From contig NZ_JAHSTX010000001.1 of NCBI RefSeq assembly GCF_019145375.1, positions 1,339,001 to 1,403,000 of the forward strand: a DNA stretch of 64,000 nt, read 5' to 3'. The notes below the pieces were generated by a model. It made no database searches. It was not told the DNA's origin and worked only from the letters and a program-made list of their open reading frames with translations. Source of the stretch: Pseudomonas triticicola (lineage in GTDB: Bacteria > Pseudomonadota > Gammaproteobacteria > Pseudomonadales > Pseudomonadaceae). This document shows positions 20,238-29,300 of the stretch, piece by piece (position 1 is the stretch's first letter; the number at the start of each line of letters is the position of its first letter). The position numbers were made by a program, and so were the translations under genes.

Positions 20238-21164
20238 TCACGCTTTGTCAGTCAGGTTTTTGCCGATCATCCGCACCAGAATGATCGCGGCGATGTTGGC
20301 GATGACCACGGCAATCAAGCCGCCCGCCGAGGCCATGCCGACATCGAACTGGACCAGCGCCTGGTTGTAGATCAGGTAGGCGAGGTTGGTCGAGGCGTAG
20401 CCGGGGCCACCGTTGGTGGTGGTGAAGATTTCGGCGAACACCGAGAGCAGGAAGATCGTTTCAATCATCACCACCACGGCGATCGGCCGCGCCAGATGCG
20501 GCAGGGTCAGGTGCCAGAAAATCGCGATCGGGCCGGCACCGTCCAGGCGTGCAGCCTCTTTCTGTTCCTGATCCAGCGACTGCATGGCGGTCATCAGAAT
20601 CAGGATCGCGAAGGGCAGCCATTGCCACGAAACAATGATGATGATCGACAGCAGCGGGTAGTGCGCCAGCCAGTCCACCGGTTGCGCACCGAACAGCTTC
20701 CAGATGTAGGCGAGGATCCCCGAGACCGGGTGGAAAATCAGGTTTTTCCAGATCAACGCGCCGACGGTGGGCATGATGAAGAACGGCGAGATCAGCATCA
20801 CCCGCACCAGGCCGCGACCAAGGAATTCGCTGGCCTCCAGCAACGCGCTGATCAACACACCGAAGACCACACTGATCAGCAGCACGCTGCCGACCAGCAA
20901 CAACGTATTGGTCGCGCCGGGCATGAAGCCCGAATCGGTGAGGAAGTAAGTGAAGTTCTCAAGCCCGACGAATTCGTTTTCGCCGGGGTAGAGCAGGTTG
21001 TAGCGGATCATCGAGAAGTACAGGGTCATGCCCAGCGGCACGATCATCCACAGCAGCAACAGCGCCACCGAGGGGCTGACCAGAAACCAGCCGGGATTGC
21101 GCACCCGCAGCTTGCGCTGCGGTGGCGACAGGTCGATGTGGGCTTTGGCAGTTGAAGTATTCAT
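20238..21164 (-). CDS. mtlF: ABC transporter permease, mannitol/polyol importer
   Basis: About 308 residues, MalF-like with six helices and an EAA loop QKEAARLDGAGPIAIFWHLTLP. The N-terminal cytoplasmic stretch MNTSTAKAHIDLSPPQRKLR precedes the first helix. The start at ATG 21164 is chosen because the longer frame to 21308 only translates the REPIN upstream. It is separated from mtlE by the REPIN, a place where mRNA processing could leave more binding protein than permease. Confidence -1.
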   Translation of the reverse strand: MNTSTAKAHIDLSPPQRKLRVRNPGWFLVSPSVALLLLWMIVPLGMTLYFSMIRYNLLYPGENEFVGLENFTYFLTDSGFMPGATNTLLLVGSVLLISVVFGVLISALLEASEFLGRGLVRVMLISPFFIMPTVGALIWKNLIFHPVSGILAYIWKLFGAQPVDWLAHYPLLSIIIIVSWQWLPFAILILMTAMQSLDQEQKEAARLDGAGPIAIFWHLTLPHLARPIAVVVMIETIFLLSVFAEIFTTTNGGPGYASTNLAYLIYNQALVQFDVGMASAGGLIAVVIANIAAIILVRMIGKNLTDKA

Positions 21165-21205
21165 GGCATTCACAACCGAGTCATACAGACCTATGGAGAT
21201 CCCCA

Positions 21206-21297
21206 TGTGGGAGCGAGCCTGCTCGCGAAAGCGCCGGATCAGTGTCATGTGTGTTGGCTGACACGACGCCTTCGCGAGCAGGCTCGCTCCCACAAGA
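21206..21297. repeat. REPIN between mtlE and mtlF
   Basis: TGTGGGAGCGAGCCTGCTCG CGAA (21207-21230) and the inverted copy TTCGCGAGCAGGCTCGCTCC CACA (21271-21294) flank about 40 bp. The two halves are perfect inverses over at least 23 bp, so the mtl mRNA can form a long hairpin here. Confidence -1.
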
Positions 21298-21320
21298 GAC
21301 AGGAGCAAGTCGTTCAGCGC

Positions 21321-22631
21321 TTACTTGGGATAACCCGCGCGCTTCATCTCGCGTTCCGTGGTCTGCTGCGCCGCCGCCAGCGCCTGATCCACCGTGGTCT
21401 GGCCGATCAGTGCTGCCGAGAACAGCTTGCCGACCTGGGTGCCGACTGCCTGGAATTCAGGAATGGTCACCAGTTGAATGCCGATGTACGGCACCGGTTT
21501 CAGCGTCGGCTTGCTCGGGTCAGCGGCCTTGAGTGATTCCAGCGTCACCTTGGCAAACGGCGCGGCGCTCATGTACGCATCGCTGTAGGTCGAAGCGCGG
21601 GTGCCCGGCGGCACGTTGGCGATGCCATCGGTCTTGGCAACCAGTTCGCCGTACTCTTTGGACGTGGCCCAGGCGCTGAAGGTTTTTGCTGCGTCCTTGG
21701 CCTTGGAGCTGGTCGGAATCGCCAGCGCCCACGAATACAGCCACGCCGAACCTTTGTCGGTGACCTGATGCGGGGCGAAGGTAAAACCGACGTGATCGGC
21801 GACCTTGCTCTGGGTCTTGTCGGTGACGAACGAGCCGGCGACGCTGGCATCGACCCAGATCGCGCATTTGCCGCTGTTGAACAGGGCGAGGTTTTCGTTA
21901 AAGCCGTTGCTCGACGCCCCCGGCGGGCCGGATTTCTTCATGGTGTTGACGTAGAAATTCAGCGCGTTTTTCCATTCCGGTCCGCTGAATTCCGGTTTCC
22001 ATTGCTCATCGAACCAGCGCGCGCCGTAAGCATTGGCGACCGTGGTCACCAGCGCCATGTTCTCGCCCCAGCCGGCCTTGCCGCGCAGGCAGATGCCGTA
22101 TTGCTCTTTGTCTTTCTGGGTGAGCTTTTCCGCAAACCCGGCGATCTCTTCCCAGGTCGGCCGCTCCGGCATGGTCAGCCCGGCTGCCTTGAACAGGTCG
22201 GTGCGGTAATAGGTGATCGAACTCTCTGCGTAGAACGGCAGCGCATACAACGAACCCTTGACCGACAGGCCTTCACGCACCGAAGGGAACACATCGTCGA
22301 GGGCATAATTGGCCGGCAGATCCTTCATCGGCTCCAGCCAACCCTTGCCGCCCCAGAGTGCGGCTTCGTACATGCCGATGGTCAATACGTCGAACTGGCC
22401 GCCCTGTGTGGCAATGTCGGTGGTCAGGCGCTGACGCAGGACGTTTTCTTCCAGCACCACCCAATTGAGCTTGATGTCCGGATGCTCGCTCTCGAAGGTT
22501 TTCGAGAGTTTCTGCATGCGGATCATGTCGCTGTTGTTGACGGTGGCGATGGTCAGGGTCTGGGCGCCAAGGCTGACGCTGCTGAGGGTCATGCAGGTGA
22601 GAGCGAGCAGAGCTTTTGCAGTGGGTTGCAT
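21321..22631 (-). CDS. mtlE: Periplasmic substrate-binding protein, mannitol/polyol ABC importer
   Basis: About 436 residues. The start is ATG 22631 with GGAG seven bases upstream and a signal peptide MQPTAKALLALTCMTLSSVSLGAQ. The mature protein is an extracellular solute-binding protein family 1 member (TLTIATVNNSDMIRMQKLSKTFE; ...YALPFYAESSITYYRTDLFKAAGL; GKCAIWVDASVAG). It captures mannitol, arabitol or glucitol in the periplasm and delivers it to MtlFG. It is the first gene of the operon, and the operon promoter with its MtlR sites should lie in 22632-22973. Confidence -1.
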   Translation of the reverse strand: MQPTAKALLALTCMTLSSVSLGAQTLTIATVNNSDMIRMQKLSKTFESEHPDIKLNWVVLEENVLRQRLTTDIATQGGQFDVLTIGMYEAALWGGKGWLEPMKDLPANYALDDVFPSVREGLSVKGSLYALPFYAESSITYYRTDLFKAAGLTMPERPTWEEIAGFAEKLTQKDKEQYGICLRGKAGWGENMALVTTVANAYGARWFDEQWKPEFSGPEWKNALNFYVNTMKKSGPPGASSNGFNENLALFNSGKCAIWVDASVAGSFVTDKTQSKVADHVGFTFAPHQVTDKGSAWLYSWALAIPTSSKAKDAAKTFSAWATSKEYGELVAKTDGIANVPPGTRASTYSDAYMSAAPFAKVTLESLKAADPSKPTLKPVPYIGIQLVTIPEFQAVGTQVGKLFSAALIGQTTVDQALAAAQQTTEREMKRAGYPK

Positions 22632-22973
22632 CGTGCACTCCTTTTCTGACACCCGACGGGGCAGAAGGACAGTTATTGTTTTTGTGTCTTCCGAATGCAG
22701 GAAGAATCTGCGCTGATTACAGCCTTCCACGGCGGGGCTGACAAATCATCCCTAGCACTTTTGTTGATACTTTTTTGCACTGGGGTTTGGTTGGGTGAAC
22801 GCAGGGAAGGGGTTTTGCGCGAGGTGCCGTTAACGAATGCGTACAGATTTCGCCAGCCGGGGCACGGTTTTTTGTGGGAGCGAGCCTGCTCGCGAAGATG
22901 GTGTGTCAGCCACAGGATTTTTCACCGACAGACCGCTTTCGCGAGCAGGCTCGCTCCCACAGGTGGCGTGTCT
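22632..22973. promoter_or_regulatory. mtlR-mtlE intergenic region: mtl promoter region plus REPIN
   Basis: This 342-bp gap separates the AraC activator (ending at 22974) from mtlE (starting at 22631). By analogy with the known mtl operon it should hold the MtlR-dependent promoter on the minus strand, within the ~240 bp nearest mtlE. I cannot identify the boxes with confidence by eye. The part next to mtlR is a REPIN (22875-22963). Confidence -1.
22875..22963. repeat. REPIN between mtlR and mtlE
   Basis: TGTGGGAGCGAGCCTGCTCG CGAA (22875-22898) is mirrored by TTTCGCGAGCAGGCTCGCTC CCACA (22937-22961). It is the same family and near-identical to the copies at 21206 and 45446. Confidence -1.
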
Positions 22974-23879
22974 TCAGAGATGGTTCTGTTCAGTCAGGCG
23001 CTGCACCGCCAGCCGCCGATAGTGCGACGGCGTCATGCCCTTGAGTTGCTGAAAGCGCCGATTGAAGTTGGAAATATTGTTGAAGCCAGACTCGAAGCAC
23101 ACCTCGGTCACCGGTTTGTCGCCGTCGGCCAGCAACTCACAGGATTTGCTGATGCGCAGGCGATTGACGAATTCGATGAAGTTGCGTCCGGTGGCCTGTT
23201 TGAACACTCGGCTGAAGTAAGTCGGCGTCATGCCCAGATGCTCGGCGACTTCCTCCAGTGAAATGTCCCGGGCGTAATGGCTGAAGATGTAATCGACCGC
23301 GCGGTTGGTGCGGTCGATGTTGTGTTCGTCGGCCAGTTGCGGGGTGGTAGCACCGGACAACAACTGGTAATCCTCACTCGCAGCGAGCAATTCCATCAGG
23401 ATGAAAAAATGCCCGAGGCGGGTGATGCCGGTGCTGTCGGAGATCCGCTGCATAAGCGTCATGGCCTGACGAATCGTGCGCTTGCAGCGAAATTCGATGC
23501 CGTACTGCGCGCGATCAAGCAGTGGCGCCAGGGATTTCAGTTCAGCGAAAACCTGATGCCCGCTCTCGAACAATTCGTCGGTGAAGTTAACCAGCATGTC
23601 GCGCTTCTCCACCACTTCATCTTCAGCGACCTGGCTGATCCAGTTGTGCGGCAGGTTGGGACCGGTCAGAAACAGGGTTTCCGGATAGAAGTTGCCGATG
23701 TAATCGCCGATGAACACCTTGCCCGAGCTGGCGACGATCAGGTGCAGTTCGTATTCCTTGTGAAAATGCCAGCGCACCAGCGGGCAGGGGAAGCCGTGCT
23801 GGCGGTAGATGATGGACAAACCGTTATGGTCGTCCATCAACTCGTAGGAAGGGTCGGTCACGCGAGCGGTTCGGGTCAT
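22974..23879 (-). CDS. mtlR: AraC-family activator of the mannitol operon
   Basis: A 301-residue AraC/XylS regulator. The N-terminal cupin-like sensing domain (RWHFHKEYELHLIVASSGKVFIGDYIG) is followed by a C-terminal double helix-turn-helix: DISLEEVAEHLGMTPTYFSRVFKQATG, then the second helix pair with CFESGFNNISNFNRRFQQLKG. In P. fluorescens MtlR activates mtlEFGKDYZ in response to polyols. It is upstream of, and in the same direction as, the operon it controls, separated by 342 bp. The start at ATG 23879 has a weak ribosome site. Confidence -1.
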   Translation of the reverse strand: MTRTARVTDPSYELMDDHNGLSIIYRQHGFPCPLVRWHFHKEYELHLIVASSGKVFIGDYIGNFYPETLFLTGPNLPHNWISQVAEDEVVEKRDMLVNFTDELFESGHQVFAELKSLAPLLDRAQYGIEFRCKRTIRQAMTLMQRISDSTGITRLGHFFILMELLAASEDYQLLSGATTPQLADEHNIDRTNRAVDYIFSHYARDISLEEVAEHLGMTPTYFSRVFKQATGRNFIEFVNRLRISKSCELLADGDKPVTEVCFESGFNNISNFNRRFQQLKGMTPSHYRRLAVQRLTEQNHL

Positions 23880-23967
23880 GACGGGGCACTTTTTTATTAT
23901 CGCTGCGCGATCATGCCTCGTTTTTGGCCATTTGTGCCACTTCCGACCGGCCGTCCGTGGTTACCGC

Positions 23968-24831
23968 TCAGCTGAGCTTGTCGCGCGCCTTTTGCAGGTT
24001 GGCCATTTGGCAGAAACGCACGATGTTCGAATTCTTGATGAAGTCGAAATTGATGATGTTGCACTTGCGCGCCCAGTCGGATTTTTCCGGGTCGAACCAC
24101 TCGTCAAGACTGTCGAGGATTCGCTGTGGCCCGCCCAGTGTGTAACTGGTTGCCGACAGCGACCACGGGCGGAGCGTATTAACCGCCGTGCTCAGTACAT
24201 TGCTGATATAGCCATGAAGATCCGAGGTACTGACCTGCGTTTTGCCGATCCACTTGTGATTGATTTGTCTGTAGAAACGGAAGTCTTCGCTTTCCCAGGT
24301 CATCGGCGCAGCCACCATAATGCGCTGCAATGGATTGATGGCTTTGAGTTGGCCAATCGTCAGATGAAGATTGTCGGCGGGAATGATCCGTTCCCCAAGG
24401 TGCTCCAGCAAAGCTGTTTTGAATTCCTCATGGTTGAATGGATCTGTAGCGTTGGAAAGTTCATGGAAGTCCAGAACGATAAACTCGTTCGGGCTTCTTT
24501 CATAAAACCCCTTAACATCCCTGATCAGGTCCTCAAGCGTTCGCGAAGAGTTGAATCCATTGTGGTGGAAACGAAATTTCGCCAGTTGTTTCGCATTGCT
24601 GTTGTAAACAAGGCGTACGTCAAGTGCGCGTGCGCCGCGATTCAACTGCGAATAAAACGAAACGTCCTGACAGGCCAGCCAGTTTTTACCGGGAAACAGG
24701 GCGTAAGACGCTTCCCAGTCACAACCGGCGTTATGCGCGCCGGGCAGGGTCATTTCGAATAACGTAAGAGTATCGATTTGTGGTGAATCTGCCATCCATT
24801 GATGGCTTGGTATATCGTCGAAATTTTCCAT
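23968..24831 (-). CDS. PI-PLC X-domain phosphodiesterase-like protein
   Basis: A 287-residue protein with the X-domain pattern of bacterial phosphatidylinositol phospholipase C: MTLPGAHNAGC (catalytic His33), GARALDVRLVY, FRFHHNGF (second His, 89/90), EFIVLDFHELSN and a later WESEDFRFYRQ. Such enzymes cleave PI or GPI head groups by an intramolecular attack giving cyclic phosphodiesters. No signal peptide is visible, so it is either cytoplasmic or exported by another route. It starts at ATG 24831 with AGGA eight bases upstream. It is somewhat less GC-rich than the mtl genes and stands alone between mtlR and a glycosyltransferase. PI is not a normal pseudomonad lipid, so a host-directed role is possible but unproven. 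Confidence -1.
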   Translation of the reverse strand: MENFDDIPSHQWMADSPQIDTLTLFEMTLPGAHNAGCDWEASYALFPGKNWLACQDVSFYSQLNRGARALDVRLVYNSNAKQLAKFRFHHNGFNSSRTLEDLIRDVKGFYERSPNEFIVLDFHELSNATDPFNHEEFKTALLEHLGERIIPADNLHLTIGQLKAINPLQRIMVAAPMTWESEDFRFYRQINHKWIGKTQVSTSDLHGYISNVLSTAVNTLRPWSLSATSYTLGGPQRILDSLDEWFDPEKSDWARKCNIINFDFIKNSNIVRFCQMANLQKARDKLS

Positions 24832-24944
24832 GTTGCATATCCTGCGAAGTGGTTAATAAGTTGCGTGCAGGATGTTTATAGGCAAGTTCGTGCTGTTGTG
24901 AAAGTTCGCTTTTAATGCAAGTCATGTAATTGATGTAATCAACG

Positions 24945-26243
24945 CTATGTTGGGTTCAACTGGTTTTTCGCTTCTATCCATTGAGCCATGTATTGAGTGC
25001 TTTTGAGTGTGTGATGTCGCAACATGGCGCCGGTAAAGTTGTCATTTCTAAGTTGTGCCAAGTGTTGTCGGCAATCAGTGATCCGGTTGATCAGACGCGG
25101 GCCATGTACGCTGCGCTGATAACGTTGCTGCAAAAGTGCAGAAGCCTGAATCTGCGCCTGCTGCCAGCGCGCCGGATCTTCGTAGAGTTGCACGGCCTGT
25201 TCGGCGAAGGTATTCGCGTCCAGGGCAACGGCTCCCGGCCAAGGAGCATCGCCGTGCATGGCTTCGGCGCCGATCGGTGTCGTCACGCTTGGCGTGCCGC
25301 AGAGCATGGCATCGACCAGTTTGCCCTTGATTCCCGCGCCAAAGCGCAATGGCGCGAGGCAAACTCGCGCTGCAGACATCACCTCAAGCGCATCTTCGGC
25401 CCAGTCCATGATGTGAAAGCCTTGACCCGGGTTGTGCAGTGCGGTGGCTTTGGGCGGCGTATAGGCGCCATAGATATGCAGTTGCGCGCGCGGCATGCGC
25501 GCGCGGATCAGCGGCCAGAGGGTGGTCTTCATCCAGAGCACGGCATCCCAGTTTGGCGCATGGCGGAAGTTGCCAATGCTGAGGAAATGCGCGCGCTCTT
25601 CGAAACCTGGCGGGGCGGTGTCCGGAAGATCAATCATCAACGGACACCAATGCAGGATTTGCCGAGGCAGGCCGAATTCCTCCACCAGCAGGTCGATCTC
25701 GACTTCGGAAATCATCAGGTTCAAATCACACCGGTACAGCGCAGCGATTTCCCGTTTGGCCAGATCGGTGCCGGCCATCAGTTGGAATTCTTCGTGCAAT
25801 GCCGGTGCGAACAGTTCGGTGAAATCAGTTTGCTCGTCGTCGCTTTTCAGCCGGTCTTTCAGGCGCTGATGACGCGCATGCCGCAGGCTTTGCAGGTCGG
25901 AGGTTTCCAGGATGCGCAGGGCGTCCGGACAGTGTTTCTCCACCCGCCAGCCAAACTGTTCCTCCATCATGAACTGATCGAACAGCACGATATCCGGCGC
26001 CAGCTCGTTGATGAACGTGTCGAAACTGCTGTTGTTGAGCTCGATCGATACTTCGCGAATGCCCAGCGCCGTCAGATCAGCCTTGTGTTCACCCGGGCCG
26101 GCCGGGCTGCTGAAAGTGATGTCCCATCCCTGATCGAGAAATGTCTCGAGGATCTGCATGACATGCCCGCTGGCCGCCGATGAGCGCGGTTCTGGCCAGA
26201 CGTAGCCGATGACCAGAACTTTGGTGGTACGCGAATGGCTCAC
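24945..26243 (-). CDS. Glycosyltransferase (GT-B fold, family 1/4 like)
   Basis: A 432-residue protein with a GT-B two-domain layout. The N-terminus reads KVLVIGYVWPEPRSSAASGHVMQIL with an acceptor-side loop. The C-terminal Rossmann half has FLSIGNFRHAPNWDAVLWM, AQLHIYGAY, IMDWAEDALEVMSAARVCLAPLRFGAGIKGKLVDAMLCGTPSVTTPIGAEAM, the usual nucleotide-sugar site with the GxKxKxxxA(M) pattern. The start is GTG 26243 with AGAGGA seven bases upstream. The substrate is not predictable. It is next to and in line with the toxin gene (96 bp apart), so it could modify a surface polymer or the toxin itself. Confidence -1.
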   Translation of the reverse strand: MSHSRTTKVLVIGYVWPEPRSSAASGHVMQILETFLDQGWDITFSSPAGPGEHKADLTALGIREVSIELNNSSFDTFINELAPDIVLFDQFMMEEQFGWRVEKHCPDALRILETSDLQSLRHARHQRLKDRLKSDDEQTDFTELFAPALHEEFQLMAGTDLAKREIAALYRCDLNLMISEVEIDLLVEEFGLPRQILHWCPLMIDLPDTAPPGFEERAHFLSIGNFRHAPNWDAVLWMKTTLWPLIRARMPRAQLHIYGAYTPPKATALHNPGQGFHIMDWAEDALEVMSAARVCLAPLRFGAGIKGKLVDAMLCGTPSVTTPIGAEAMHGDAPWPGAVALDANTFAEQAVQLYEDPARWQQAQIQASALLQQRYQRSVHGPRLINRITDCRQHLAQLRNDNFTGAMLRHHTLKSTQYMAQWIEAKNQLNPT

Positions 26244-26339
26244 GACTGATCCTCTGACCCATGGACGAAAAAAGGGCGCAATTAAACCACAGCGAAGTGA
26301 TTGAAATGCACCCTGTTCACCGGCAGACCGCTTCAGCGC

Positions 26340-29300
26340 TTAAGTGACCGGCTTGGCGAGATTGAGCAGCAGCGGCCCTTGCAGAAACTTGCCGGCAGCG
26401 GTTTTGCGCACGGCATCGTCGATAGTCTTCACATTGAAGCTCAATATGGCCGGACGTGTTTGCGCTTGATCGAGCAGGGACACCGCAAGCATGTACGACT
26501 CAGCGTTGGCCAGCGCCGGATGGTCCTGGACCAGTTTCGGCAGACTGGCTTTTACCTGATTGAACTCGATGAATCCCGGTCGGTGTGCCAAAGCGTGGTG
26601 TGGATTGATCAGGTTGTCCGGATGCGCCTTGCGCGCGTCCCGCGCCAGCTCCAACAGTCCGACCGCGTCGAATTCCGCGTGATGCAACTCCGGGTAGACC
26701 TTGCCGTAGTACAGGTCGAGGGTATCCGGGCCTCCGTGGGACATTTCGTGAATCAGCACGTCGGCGACGCTGCCCTCGTCGTAGCGCGACAACTTGTAAA
26801 ATTCATCGAGATTGTCCGGATAGATCGACAGAAACCGGCCTGCGGATTCATCGATCTTTTCGCCAGTGCGCAGCGCTGTCTGCCAACGCTTATAGGCCGG
26901 CGGCGAAAGCGAGGCGATTACGCCGGGTTGATGCGGGCGGAACGTCACATTGCTGAAGCTGATCGCTTCAAGATCCCTGCGCATCGCGCTGAGATGTTTT
27001 GACACGTGCTGTGCCACTTCGTCGGAATCGTTACCGAACACATGCTTGAGCACCGCGCGAATGTCGTCGTTGGAAGACGGTTGCGACAGCGCGTTGATGG
27101 AGTTGTCCAGCTTGGTCCGGGCGTGGGGAATGGCTTTTTTCAGATAACCGCGGGTGTAACTGAATGGCTTGAAGCGGCCGAACAGCCGCTTCAACGGGGC
27201 GAAGTTACCCAGGTCGAGCAGTTTCAGGCGCGGGCCCCAGGCACCGCCGGTGCGGATGCTCAGCGCGTGCCAATCCTGGTTGCGTTCGAGCACTGCGATG
27301 TCGATCGCCTCGCCAAGCGCGTCGGCGCCTCGCCAGGTCGCCTGACGCACATCGCCGGTGTGGGAGAGCCTGAGCCAGTCCCGACTCTCGACGCCATGCA
27401 TCAACCTTTTCAATTGCACGCTGGCGGTGTGCGCGGCGTCGAGGGCGGTTTCACCGGCAAATACCACGCCGCGTTTGACCAGACGAAAACCTTTGCGGGC
27501 GAGGGTGGGCAAACCGTCTAGCGGGTTGATCAGCGACACGGCCGCTCGGGCCACGGCTTTGGCGACTTTCAGTAGTTTGAGGGTGGTCGACCCGGTCTTG
27601 GCGATGATGCTCGCTGCCGACGCGCCAAGACCGACCAGCAGGCCGATGACCGACAGGCCGTCCAGAATGCAGCCACCAATGCCTTCGGCGACACGGTCAG
27701 TGCGTCCGGAACGAATGTCTTCAATACACTGCTTGAACGGCACGATGACGTTGATTGCCAGGTTCTCGACGATTTCCCTGGTGTCGCGCCATTCTTCCAG
27801 GCCGTTGCGCACATCCAGTGCGGCATACAACTCTTCGCGGCGGGCGACAGGATGATTGTCCAGCACGCATTGGGCGATCTCATCCAGTTGCGCAGAAAAG
27901 AACAGCGGAACCGCGCGCACATCAGTCTCTCCCAGTTGCAACTGCCAGAGTTTCTCCACCACCACTTTGGAAGTCATGCCCTGGCGTGGTTCGCTGCCCT
28001 CGCGATAGGCGGCGTAATCGAGGGGCCACTCGCTGGCTTTGTTCTTGTCCTGAAAATCGTACTTGCTGCCGGTGTATGAAAGGGTCGGCCGTTGATGAAT
28101 GAGGCCGGTGTCTTGCAGCTTGAGCGCCAGATCCGGACGCTCGTAGCAGACGCCGCGCAGCGTGAACAGTTCGTAAGCACGCAGCTGATCGCCGTTGTCG
28201 CAGCAAAGAATGATCCCGTAACGCCCGTTGGCCTCATCTCGCTGGATTTGCGTTTCTTGCTGCGGATTCAGTGGATTGACTTCTTTCCTGACGGTGTAGA
28301 AGGTCATTTTGCCGCTGGTCAAAGCCTGACGATCATGCTCTGGCATCTGCGTGATCGCCATTTTGATCAGGGACGATAGACCCTCGCGCACGTTCCGGTA
28401 GTAACGATCAAACGCCTGATCAAACAGTTGCGCCGGCGATTGCAGTTCGGCCAGGCGGGTGAAGGCATCGGCCGGGGGATGGAAGTTGTCGCGGGTCTTG
28501 AATTTGTCCGAAAGTTGTCCGTCTTCAACCAGATCGCCGGAAAGATACAGATCGAGGATCGACAGGCGTAGGCGCAACAGGCCGTTGATCGCGTATTGAT
28601 TGTTGTCAGTGGCGCTGGCAAGGAAATTCCAGAACTCGGTGAGAATCCCCGCCGGATGCGCAGCCTTCAACCCTTCCAGCCAGCTACGTTCGCCGAAGCT
28701 GTCCAGGTACTTTATTTCGAAGGCCTGTTGTTCGAGATAGGCGCCGGCGGGCATCACTTGCTCCAGCGCACGCAAAGCGATTTTGCGCCGGTCTGGTGGC
28801 GCGGTGGACAAGCCGGTTTCAGACTGAGCCAGAGCCTCCATGTAACGCGAGAAATACGCGCTGGCCTTGATCATCGCGGCCTTGTCGTAGTCTTTGTCGC
28901 TGCGGTAAGGGATGACTCCGTTGAGTCCCGCCCAGTCCACCACCGCCGGCATCGCCGCCGCTTCGTACAACTTGTCGAGTTCAGCGGAAACCGGGGTCAG
29001 CTCGGAAAACGCCTTGAGTTGTGCAAACGTCATTACACGCGAGCTGCCAGGTGCGGCGTGCTCGACCACGGCAGCGCTCTGGCGGGCGGTTACCCAGCCT
29101 GGCTTGTCCAGCGTGAGCCCGGGCGGGATCTGGTCGATGAGCAACTCCGGGGCTGCACCTGCCATCAACAGATGCGCTGCCAGTGGCGCGTTGTGCGCTT
29201 CGCTCAGGCCCAGGTCAACCAGATGCTGTTCGAACAGGATGCGTACATCGGCCGCGCCGAGTGCGGCATTCGCCGGTTGATAGAAGTCATAGCCGGCGAC